Source of the DNA: Candidatus Nanopelagicales bacterium
GTDB lineage: Bacteria > Actinomycetota > Actinomycetes > S36-B12
DNA: 5,052 nucleotides
Direction of reading: 5' to 3'
Assembly: GCA_023264215.1 (NCBI GenBank)
Contig: JALQSY010000136.1
Location: 1 to 5,052, forward strand
Shown in pieces: positions 1-5,052 of the stretch (position 1 is its first letter; the number at the start of each line of letters is the position of its first letter). Under the pieces are notes generated by a model, which ran no database searches, was not told the origin of the DNA, and worked only from the letters and a program-made list of their open reading frames with translations. Position numbers and translations under genes: made by a program.

Positions 1-1299
1 GTCGTTACCGACCCCGACGTGGTCGAGGATCTCGAGACCCTCGCTCGCTCGCTGGGCAAGGAGCCGGTCGTCATCGGCGATCGCGCGGGCTTCATCGCCA
101 ACGCGCTGCTCTTCGGCTATCTCAACCAGGCCGTGACGATGTACGAGGCCAACTACGCCTCGCGCGAGGACATCGACGCCGCCATGCGCCTGGGCTGCGG
201 CTACCCGATGGGTCCGCTGGCGCTGCTGGACCTCATCGGCCTGGACACGGCGTACCAGATCCTGGACACGATCTATCGGCAGAGCCGTGACCGGCTCTAC
301 GCTCCCGCGCCCATCCTCAAGCAGATGGTCACGGCCGGACTGCGCGGCCGCAAGACCGGCCGTGGTTTCTACGTCTACGCCGAACCCAACTCCCCGGAGA
401 TCGTCGATGATGGAGTCGCTGCCGCCGTCGCGGATGGCGTCGCGCCCCGTCCTGTGCGCACCGTCGGGGTCGTCGGCTCGGGCACGATGGCGACGGGCAT
501 CGCCGAGGTCATGGCCAAGGGCGGCTTCGACGTCACGCTCGTCGCGCGGTCGGAGTCCAGTCTCACACGCGCCCTGGGTGCTCTCGACAAGTCTTTGGAG
601 AAGGCTGTCCAGAGGGGCAAGCTCGAGGCCAGCGACCGCGACGCGATCCGGGGCCGGGTCACCGGCTCGGCGACGTTGGATTCGCTGGCCGATGTCGACC
701 TGGTCGTCGAGGCCGTGGTCGAGGAGATCAGCGTCAAGACGGCACTGTTCGAGAATCTCGACGAGATCTGCAAGCCCGGGGCGATCCTGGCCACCACCAC
801 CTCGAGCCTGCCGGTCATCGACCTCGCGGCGGCCACGTCGCGACCGCAGGACGTCGTCGGTCTGCACTTCTTCAACCCGGCGCCCTTGATGAAGCTCGTC
901 GAGGTCGTGCGCACCGTGTCGACCGCGCCGGAAGTGCTCGCCACGGCGGTCGATGTCACCGCGCGTGCCGGTCGTCATCCGGTCGTGTGCGGCGACCGCG
1001 CCGGCTTCATCGTCAATGCGCTGCTCTTCCCCTACCTCAACGACGCGGTGAAGATGCTCGAGGCCAACTACGCCTCCGCCGATGCGATCGACCTGGCGAT
1101 GAAGAAGGGCTGCGGCTATCCGATGGGACCGTTCGAGTTGCTCGATGTCGTGGGCCTGGATGTATCGCTGGCGATCCAGCAGACGCTGTATCGCGAGTTC
1201 CGCGAGCCCGGCTTCTCGCCCGCGCCGCGCCTGGAGCACCTGGTCACGGCAGGCTATCTGGGTCGCAAGACCGGTCGCGGCTTCCGCGCGTACGAGTAG
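1..1299 (+). CDS. 3-hydroxyacyl-CoA (3-hydroxybutyryl-CoA) dehydrogenase, tandem-duplicated form, 5'-truncated by window edge
   Basis: This enzyme oxidises (S)-3-hydroxyacyl-CoA to 3-oxoacyl-CoA with NAD(P), in the cytoplasm, in beta-oxidation or butyrate-type metabolism. The frame is open from base 1, so the GTG at 19 is not the true start. The visible part holds the C-terminal domain of a first copy (about 61-381), a 24-residue linker (382-453), then a complete second copy. The second copy has a Rossmann fold from about 454, with glycine motif GVVGSGTM (466-489), and a C-terminal domain (976-1296). All four residues expected from the human HAD enzyme are present in copy 2: Ser (802-804), His in GLHFFNP (865-867), Glu in LVEV (901-903) and Asn in GFIVN (1015-1017). 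Copy 1 keeps the Asn (100-102). The 305-codon repeat period predicts a full protein of about 590 residues, as I recall for actinobacterial two-copy homologues; single-copy FadB2-type enzymes are about half that. Strand beta2 ends VAR instead of the Asp usual in NAD enzymes. Family confidence is high; chain-length preference is unknown. Confidence 0.95.
   Translation, partial: VVTDPDVVEDLETLARSLGKEPVVIGDRAGFIANALLFGYLNQAVTMYEANYASREDIDAAMRLGCGYPMGPLALLDLIGLDTAYQILDTIYRQSRDRLYAPAPILKQMVTAGLRGRKTGRGFYVYAEPNSPEIVDDGVAAAVADGVAPRPVRTVGVVGSGTMATGIAEVMAKGGFDVTLVARSESSLTRALGALDKSLEKAVQRGKLEASDRDAIRGRVTGSATLDSLADVDLVVEAVVEEISVKTALFENLDEICKPGAILATTTSSLPVIDLAAATSRPQDVVGLHFFNPAPLMKLVEVVRTVSTAPEVLATAVDVTARAGRHPVVCGDRAGFIVNALLFPYLNDAVKMLEANYASADAIDLAMKKGCGYPMGPFELLDVVGLDVSLAIQQTLYREFREPGFSPAPRLEHLVTAGYLGRKTGRGFRAYE
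61..381 (+). repeat. Internal coding duplication, copy 1 (C-terminal dehydrogenase domain)
   Basis: The 107 residues encoded here align without gaps to those at 976-1296, with about 67 identities by hand count (roughly 63%). Shared blocks include GDRAGFI, EANYAS, GCGYPMGP and GRKTGRGF. A 17-base stretch at 145-161 is identical to 1060-1076. The offset is 915 bases, exactly 305 codons. This is an old protein-level duplication, not a recent DNA repeat, since most of the DNA has diverged. Confidence 0.9.
976..1296 (+). repeat. Internal coding duplication, copy 2 (C-terminal dehydrogenase domain)
   Basis: This is the partner of 61-381 and ends one codon before the stop of the gene. Differences cluster in the middle of the domain (about 1162-1218), where copy 1 reads TAYQILDT and copy 2 reads VSLAIQQT. 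That region may contribute to acyl-chain or dimer contacts, so the two halves may not be functionally equal. Confidence 0.9.
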
Positions 1300-1304
1300 T
1301 CGCC

Positions 1305-1565
1305 GTGGGTCGCCGCCGCCCGGCGCGCAAGCCGGTCACCCCGCGCGCGGATGTCCTCGAGGAGCATCCTGACGGGGACTACTACGTGCGTCCCATCACC
1401 GGTTCCTCATCGACCAAGACCTACCGTTGCCCCGGCTGCGATCACGAGATCGTGCCGGCGACTCCTCACATCGTCGCGTGGCCGGCTGATCGCGGGGCCG
1501 AGGAGCGACGTCACTGGCACACGCCGTGCTGGAAGGCGCGCGGACGGCGCGGACCGACTCGATGA
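1305..1565 (+). CDS. Small Cys/His protein, putative zinc-binding, of the actinobacterial family often labelled 'ATP/GTP-binding protein'
   Basis: This 86-residue cytoplasmic protein has no signal peptide or membrane segment. The N-terminus (residues 1-14) is Arg/Pro-rich and basic. The core resembles a small conserved actinobacterial family that I recognise by TKTYRCPGCDHEI, TPHIVAWP and HWHTPCW. Cys42, Cys45, His70 or His72, and Cys75 are spaced like the ligands of a zinc ribbon or treble-clef knuckle; zinc binding is inferred. The usual 'ATP/GTP-binding' label looks unsafe, because the nearest P-loop-like stretch, GSSSTKT (residues 33-39), lacks the Gly before Lys of a Walker A motif. I chose GTG at 1305, 5 bases after the dehydrogenase stop, because it keeps the whole conserved core and no ATG precedes it in frame. 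No clear Shine-Dalgarno is seen. The TGA overlaps the next gene's ATG. Relatives I recall are somewhat longer at both ends (about 100 residues). The cellular role is unknown. Confidence 0.82.
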   Translation: MGRRRPARKPVTPRADVLEEHPDGDYYVRPITGSSSTKTYRCPGCDHEIVPATPHIVAWPADRGAEERRHWHTPCWKARGRRGPTR

Positions 1566-2326
1566 GCGACGAGGAGATTCGGGCCTCCAGTGTCCTGCCG
1601 GCCGTGCGCAGGCCGATCGAGTTATTCACCTCTGACGGCCTGCGTCTGGTCGGCGAGGTGGCGCTGCCCGCCGGGCGCCCCGCTCGGGCGACGCTCGTGT
1701 GCGCGCATCCGCTGCCGACGCACGGCGGGATGATGGACAGTCACCTGCTCCGCAAGGCGGCGTGGCGACTTCCGGCGCTCGCCGACATTGCCGTCGTGCG
1801 CTTCAACACACGCGGGACAACGTCATCGGCCGGCACGAGCGAGGGAGCCTTCGACGCCTCGGACGGTGAAGGCCTCGACCTTGCTGCGGCGGTGCAGTGG
1901 GTGCGCGATGAGGGCCTGCCGAATCCGTGGCTGCTCGGCTGGTCGTTCGGCACCGACGTCGTGCTGAGGCATGGGATCGGACTCGATCCTGCGGGCGTCA
2001 TCCTCGTGTCGCCACCGCTTCGGTATACGACCGTCGAGGAACTCCAGCGGTGGACCGACTCGGCCATCCCCGTGGTGTTGCTGGTGCCGGAGGAGGACGA
2101 CTACCTGCGCCCTGCCGAGGCCGCTGAGCGCTTCGCCGTCGTGCCGCAGGCCGAGATGGTCGTCGGCGAGGGCATGGGGCACCTGTGGGTGGGGGAGCAG
2201 GCGGTGCGTACCGTGCTCGGTGAGGTCATCGCGCGGCTGCGCCCCGACCTCGATGATGTGGACTGGCAGTGGCCGGCGGATCGGGCGGCCCGAGAAGGTG
2301 CGATGGAGAGGTGGTCTGACCTATGA
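1562..2326 (+). CDS. Alpha/beta hydrolase of the HPxP (COG2945-like) type
   Basis: The 254-residue product is a soluble alpha/beta-fold hydrolase that probably cleaves an ester or thioester; the substrate is unknown. An early strand leads into the HPLP motif (His49-Pro52) followed by HGGMMD, typical of COG2945-like hydrolases and probably near the oxyanion hole. RFNTRG lies at 80-85. The nucleophile elbow is GWSFG, with Ser128. The acid is probably Asp179 in PEEDDYLRP, and the base His207 in GMGH. The triad is thus complete and in order. There is no signal peptide or lid-sized insertion. I chose ATG 1562 over an in-frame GTG at 1526 because it forms an ATGA overlap with the preceding stop, and the extra 12 residues would lie inside the neighbour's conserved end. 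No strong ribosome binding site is visible, so translation probably depends on coupling. The polar tail after about residue 225 is less recognisable. Fold confidence is high; function is not assigned. Confidence 0.88.
   Translation: MSDEEIRASSVLPAVRRPIELFTSDGLRLVGEVALPAGRPARATLVCAHPLPTHGGMMDSHLLRKAAWRLPALADIAVVRFNTRGTTSSAGTSEGAFDASDGEGLDLAAAVQWVRDEGLPNPWLLGWSFGTDVVLRHGIGLDPAGVILVSPPLRYTTVEELQRWTDSAIPVVLLVPEEDDYLRPAEAAERFAVVPQAEMVVGEGMGHLWVGEQAVRTVLGEVIARLRPDLDDVDWQWPADRAAREGAMERWSDL
2305..2311 (+). promoter_or_regulatory. Shine-Dalgarno for the SDR gene
   Basis: GGAGAGG lies 11 bases before the ATG at 2323, inside the end of the upstream hydrolase gene. It is the only strong Shine-Dalgarno-like site at any of the four junctions in this gene string. 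It supports 2323 as the start and suggests the SDR can be initiated independently of the coupled upstream gene. Confidence 0.65.
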
Positions 2327-3081
2327 GCTTCGACCTGAGTGGCAAGCGGGCACTGGTGACGGGGGCGTCGCGCGGGATCGGCCGGGGCATCGCCATCGCC
2401 TACGCCGCCGCGGGCGCCGATGTCGCCATCCTCGCGCGCAACGGCGAACTCCTCGCCGAGGTGGGCGCGGAGATCGAGGGCCTGGGCAGGCGTGCCGTGA
2501 TCGTGACGGCCGATGTCATGGACCCCGAGGCTACGCGTGCCGCGACCACCGAGGCCATTGCCGGACTCGGCGGCCTCGACGTGCTGGTCAATAACGCGGG
2601 AGGCAATTCCTTCTCCATCCCGGTCGCGCAGATGCGCATGAGCGGCTGGGAGAAGACGATGCGACTCAACGTCGACTCCATCCTCCACATCACCCAGGAG
2701 GCGCTTCCTGCCCTCGGCGAGGGGGGCGGCTCCATCGTCAATGTCTCGTCGGTGGCCGGGCTGCGCGGCGCGCCGACCATGGCGCACTACGGTGCTGCCA
2801 AGGCGGCTCTCATCTCGCTCACCCAGTCCCTGTCCGTGGAGACCGCATGGATGGGCGTGCGCGTCAACGCGCTCGTGCCCGGCTGGATCGAGACTGACCT
2901 CACCGACTTCCTGCGCGCCAGCGACGATGCCGAGCGCGCGGCCCTGTCGCGCGTCCCCATGCAGCGCTGGGGCCGGGTCGAGGAGATCGCCCAGCCCGCG
3001 GTGTTCCTGGCCTCCGATGCGTCCAGCTTCATGACCGGCCAGGTGCTCGTCGTCGACGGCGGCCTCTCCGCGATGCCCTAG
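2323..3081 (+). CDS. Classical short-chain dehydrogenase/reductase (FabG-like SDR)
   Basis: The 252-residue product is a cytoplasmic NAD(P)-dependent oxidoreductase of the classical SDR family, interconverting an alcohol and a ketone. Length and motifs are textbook: TGASRGIG (residues 13-20) for cofactor binding, Asp64 before the adenine pocket, NNAG (90-93), and the tetrad Asn116, Ser143, Tyr156, Lys160 (YGAAK). PGWIETD (186-192) and GQVLVVDGG near the C-terminus are also typical. Arg17 and Arg39, at the end of beta2, favour NADP(H), though this is inferred. The ATG forms an ATGA overlap with the preceding hydrolase and has a good Shine-Dalgarno. The next gene starts 6 bases after the TAG, in the same frame. 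Its place between two hydrolases and after a 3-hydroxyacyl-CoA dehydrogenase suggests acyl or hydroxy-acid metabolism. The sequence resembles 3-oxoacyl-ACP reductases, but that specific activity cannot be asserted, as many unrelated SDRs look alike. Confidence 0.94.
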   Translation: MSFDLSGKRALVTGASRGIGRGIAIAYAAAGADVAILARNGELLAEVGAEIEGLGRRAVIVTADVMDPEATRAATTEAIAGLGGLDVLVNNAGGNSFSIPVAQMRMSGWEKTMRLNVDSILHITQEALPALGEGGGSIVNVSSVAGLRGAPTMAHYGAAKAALISLTQSLSVETAWMGVRVNALVPGWIETDLTDFLRASDDAERAALSRVPMQRWGRVEEIAQPAVFLASDASSFMTGQVLVVDGGLSAMP

Positions 3082-3087
3082 CCCGCG

Positions 3088-3807
3088 ATGGCGACGTACC
3101 TGCTGCTCCACGCCTTCCCCTTCGACGGATCGATGTGGGACGAGGTCGCCGATCGGCTGCGCGCCGATGGCCACGTCGTCCTCGTTCCGGACCTGCGCGG
3201 CTTCGGTGCCGCGCCGCTCGGCGATGACGCCCCCGATGTTGAGCGGATGGTCGATGATGTGATCTCCCTTCTCGACGAGCCGGCCGTGATCGTGGGCTGC
3301 TCCATGGGCGGTTACGTCGCCCTGGGCATCGCCCGGCGCCGACCCGACCTCGTGCAGGCTCTCGCGCTCGTCGACACGAAGGCGACGGCCGATGGCGGGG
3401 CTGCTCAGGGCAATCGCGAGCGGGTCGCCGTGCTCGCGGAATCCGGTGGCGATTGGTCGGCCGGGGTGATCGAGGGCCTGCTCGGCGAGACCACGAGGCA
3501 GTCGAAGCCCGATCTTGTAGCTCGAGTCGAGCATGTGCTGGCGTCCGCTCCGCGAGCCACGGTGGCCTGGGCGCAGCGGGCGATGGCGGCGCGGCCCGAG
3601 GCGCTCGGTGTCCTGCGTGATCTCGATGCACCCGTGCTCGTCGTGGTGGGGGAGCAGGACACGATGAGCCCGATGCCGGAGCAGGAACTCATCCTGGGTG
3701 CTTGCACCGATGCATCGGTGGTGGTGATCCCCGACTGCGGTCACCTCAGCCCACTCGAGGCCCCAGACGAGGTTGCTGTCGCGCTGACGTCCCTTGCTGC
3801 GGACTAG
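3088..3807 (+). CDS. Alpha/beta fold hydrolase (3-oxoadipate enol-lactonase/esterase-like)
   Basis: This 239-residue soluble hydrolase has a compact core and a small helical cap (about residues 100-170). HAFPFDGSMW (8-17) corresponds to the HG oxyanion segment, and PDLRGFG lies at 34-40. GCSMGG gives nucleophile Ser72, GEQDTMSP gives Asp191, and CGHLSPLEAP gives His219, so the triad is complete. The general pattern is that of the enol-lactonase, haloperoxidase-like and small-esterase group of the superfamily; the substrate is unknown. The start is ATG 3088, 6 bases after the SDR stop and in the same reading frame as it. No Shine-Dalgarno is visible, so reinitiation after SDR termination is likely. 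The protein begins almost directly at its first beta strand, which argues against a lost N-terminus. It shares the fold but little obvious sequence with the hydrolase at 1562-2326. Its stop overlaps the stop of the convergent minus-strand gene. Confidence 0.9.
   Translation: MATYLLLHAFPFDGSMWDEVADRLRADGHVVLVPDLRGFGAAPLGDDAPDVERMVDDVISLLDEPAVIVGCSMGGYVALGIARRRPDLVQALALVDTKATADGGAAQGNRERVAVLAESGGDWSAGVIEGLLGETTRQSKPDLVARVEHVLASAPRATVAWAQRAMAARPEALGVLRDLDAPVLVVVGEQDTMSPMPEQELILGACTDASVVVIPDCGHLSPLEAPDEVAVALTSLAAD
3705..3720. repeat. Perfect 16-bp palindrome
   Basis: CACCGATGCATCGGTG reads the same on both strands; the flanking bases (G/G) do not extend it. It lies inside the coding sequence of the second hydrolase, about 85 bases before the convergent stop codons. 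As RNA it could form a short 6-bp hairpin with a TGCA loop on either transcript. No T-tract follows on either strand. Regulatory meaning is unproven. Confidence 0.4.
3804..3807. other. Overlapping convergent stop codons (CTAG)
   Basis: The palindromic CTAG supplies the TAG stop of the plus-strand hydrolase (3805-3807) and the TAG stop of the minus-strand acyltransferase (3806-3804). The two genes therefore overlap by 4 bases tail to tail, and no non-coding space exists for a terminator between them. Confidence 0.9.
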
Positions 3808-5052
3808 GGGTTGAGGCCAACGCCTCGCATGACCTCGCGGACGAAGGCCTTGATCCCCGAGGGCCACTGCGGATGCGTGCCGTCGCTGACGAAGTACTCC
3901 GGATTGTCCTTGGAGACCGAGAACCAGTCGGCGATGACGGCGTTCGGATAGTCCGGTACCACCGCGGCGATGAGCTCGTTGTTGGGCTTGCGCCACGGGC
4001 GCGGGACGTTGGTGTTGACCACGACGACGCGCTCGCGATCGCTGAGGATCTCCAGCATCTCGCGGAGCTGGTCCTCGGTCACGACCCCGTTGGTCCCCGT
4101 GTGGATCACGACCGTGGGGGCGAGCAGGCCCTTCTTGGACAGCTTCTGGACCCGCTCGAGGACTCCCGAGGCCTGGCGGCTGACCTCGGCGTCGACCTTC
4201 GAGCCGTCGATCTTCTCCATGAGTTGGCTGGCGACCCCCAGCATGACGGAGTCGCCGATCGCGGTCACTGCGCCGTTGCCGTTCGTGGGCAGGCCGTCGG
4301 CCGACGGGGCCTCGGGCTGCTGGGCCTCGCTCGGGTCGGGCTGCGGCTCAGGTGCACCGGTCGCTCCCGGGCTCGGGTCGGCGCTGGGCTCGTCGATGAG
4401 GATCTCCGTGGGTCCCCCGTCGTCGATGCCGATGGCTGCCGCGACGTCTGCGGGGATCTCCTGGTCCGCGGGCTTCGCGGTCGCCAGTCCTGCGCCCATG
4501 AGGCCGAGGGCGGCGATGGCAACGCCGCTGCTGGCGAGTACGCGCCGGCCGAGGTAGGCGCGCTCGTCGGGTTCGGCGTCGCGCCAGCGAGTGATGAACG
4601 CACCGATGGCGCCGCGCCTGATCGGGATCTCGACGTAGCGATAGGAGATCTCCGCAACCAGGAAGGTCAGGCCCAGGCGCAGTCCGAGGAGCGCCGGACC
4701 ATCGAGCGGGATGTCGAGGTCCGGACGAGTGATGACGTAGATCGGCCAGTGGTAGAGGTACACGCCGTAGGAGATGCGGCCGAGGTGCTGGAGGGGAGGC
4801 AGGGCGAGCGCCCGTGTAGCGAGGCTGCGGGGAGCGTGGGTGGCGACGATGAGCACCACCGACACCAGGCTGAAGGCGGCGAACCCGCCGCGGTAGAGCC
4901 ACGACGAGGCGATCGAGGACGTGGCCGCCAGCCACACCGTGGCCCCGAGTGCAGCGAGTCCCACGATGGTGGGGAGCACGGCGGCGGTGCTGGCGGTGAG
5001 TCGGGGGCGCAGGTTGCCGCGGGCGAGGACCAGGGCCAGCAGGACGCCGGTG
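3804..5052 (-). CDS. Membrane acyltransferase 3 / SGNH fusion (OafA/OatA-like), 5'-truncated by window edge
   Basis: This is probably a surface-polysaccharide or peptidoglycan O-acyltransferase. The membrane acyltransferase-3 part passes acyl groups across the membrane and the extracytoplasmic SGNH part transfers them. The frame stays open to base 5052 through hydrophobic codons, so the GTG at 4979 is not the start; the N-terminal helices and the AT3 catalytic His/Arg region lie outside. Visible in order are two to three membrane helices (about 5050-4830), the AT3 signature LGRISYGVYLYHWP (4784-4743), another helix ending in AEISYRYVEIPIR, and a last helix (4541-4476). A Pro/Glu/Ser-rich linker (4412-4272) precedes the SGNH domain. 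SGNH residues are Ser in GDSV (4245-4256), Asn in GTNG (4086-4097), and Asp (3882-3884) with His (3873-3875) in DGTHP. The block II region reads VSRQ (4173-4184), with Ser where I expect Gly. The gene is transcribed toward the plus-strand operon and is probably unrelated to it functionally. The family is clear; the acceptor glycan is unknown. Confidence 0.92.
   Translation of the reverse strand, partial: TGVLLALVLARGNLRPRLTASTAAVLPTIVGLAALGATVWLAATSSIASSWLYRGGFAAFSLVSVVLIVATHAPRSLATRALALPPLQHLGRISYGVYLYHWPIYVITRPDLDIPLDGPALLGLRLGLTFLVAEISYRYVEIPIRRGAIGAFITRWRDAEPDERAYLGRRVLASSGVAIAALGLMGAGLATAKPADQEIPADVAAAIGIDDGGPTEILIDEPSADPSPGATGAPEPQPDPSEAQQPEAPSADGLPTNGNGAVTAIGDSVMLGVASQLMEKIDGSKVDAEVSRQASGVLERVQKLSKKGLLAPTVVIHTGTNGVVTEDQLREMLEILSDRERVVVVNTNVPRPWRKPNNELIAAVVPDYPNAVIADWFSVSKDNPEYFVSDGTHPQWPSGIKAFVREVMRGVGLNP

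Noticed and set aside
332..362. Three CGGCCG hexamers at 12-13 base spacing
   Set aside because: They fall in codons for the conserved TAGLRGRKTGRG segment. GC-rich coding of Gly/Arg/Ala explains them, and the second domain copy does not keep the pattern.
375..959. 194-codon open frame on the minus strand inside the dehydrogenase
   Set aside because: It is fully antisense to a well-conserved Rossmann domain, is Ser/Thr/Arg-rich and shows no motif; it is a compositional shadow.
1526..1561. Upstream GTG start for the first hydrolase
   Set aside because: It would overlap the conserved Cys/His end of the preceding gene and add residues lacking similarity. The ATGA junction at 1562 is a better start.
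3520..3532. Inverted repeat GCTCGA-G-TCGAGC
   Set aside because: Six-base arms of this composition are common in GC-rich coding DNA. It lies mid-gene with no associated signal.
3813..3826. Possible terminator hairpin GAGGC-CAAC-GCCTC just after the operon's last stop
   Set aside because: The stem is only 5 bp, no T-tract follows on either strand, and it lies within the coding sequence of the minus-strand gene. It is too weak to annotate.
2101..3996. Long 631-codon open frame on the minus strand
   Set aside because: It lies antisense to the SDR, the second hydrolase and parts of their neighbours, all of which have clear family motifs. Its product is a His/Arg/Gly-rich string without recognisable domains, as expected from an antisense frame in GC-rich coding DNA.
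4977..4979. GTG as start of the minus-strand acyltransferase
   Set aside because: The frame remains open and hydrophobic through to the window edge, and the acyltransferase domain needs many more N-terminal helices. This GTG is an internal Val codon.

Overview
The window is a dense, very GC-rich stretch of chromosome with no rRNA, tRNA, mobile element, CRISPR array or intergenic gap longer than 6 bases. Codon third positions are strongly G/C. The tandem 3-hydroxyacyl-CoA dehydrogenase and the small Cys/His protein are both of types I know from Actinobacteria, so the source is most likely an actinomycete. Genus cannot be fixed from this sequence.

Layout. Five plus-strand genes run head to tail from base 1 to 3807. 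They are (1) the 3' end of a tandem-duplicated 3-hydroxyacyl/3-hydroxybutyryl-CoA dehydrogenase (1-1299, cut by the left edge), (2) an 86-residue Cys/His protein (1305-1565), (3) an alpha/beta hydrolase resembling the HPxP-type superfamily hydrolases (1562-2326), (4) a classical short-chain dehydrogenase/reductase (2323-3081) and (5) a second, unrelated-looking alpha/beta hydrolase (3088-3807). Junctions are +5, -4 (ATGA), -4 (ATGA) and +6 bases, so this looks like one transcript with translational coupling. Its promoter lies upstream of the window. On the minus strand, converging on it, is (6) the 3' part of a membrane acyltransferase with an extracytoplasmic SGNH esterase domain (3804 to beyond 5052). 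Its stop codon overlaps that of gene 5.

How the genes may work together. The dehydrogenase interconverts 3-hydroxyacyl-CoA and 3-oxoacyl-CoA (beta-oxidation or butyrate-type metabolism). The SDR probably acts on another hydroxy/keto pair, and the two hydrolases could release or remove ester- or thioester-linked acids. A small catabolic or acyl-processing operon is a fair inference, but no substrate can be read from the sequence. The minus-strand acyltransferase is a separate unit, probably for O-acylation of a cell-surface glycan.

I found no convincing undescribed system. The points most worth checking are the Cys/His protein with a doubtful family label inside a metabolic operon, the in-frame SDR-TAG-hydrolase junction without a visible ribosome binding site, and the convergent stop overlap that leaves no space for a terminator.
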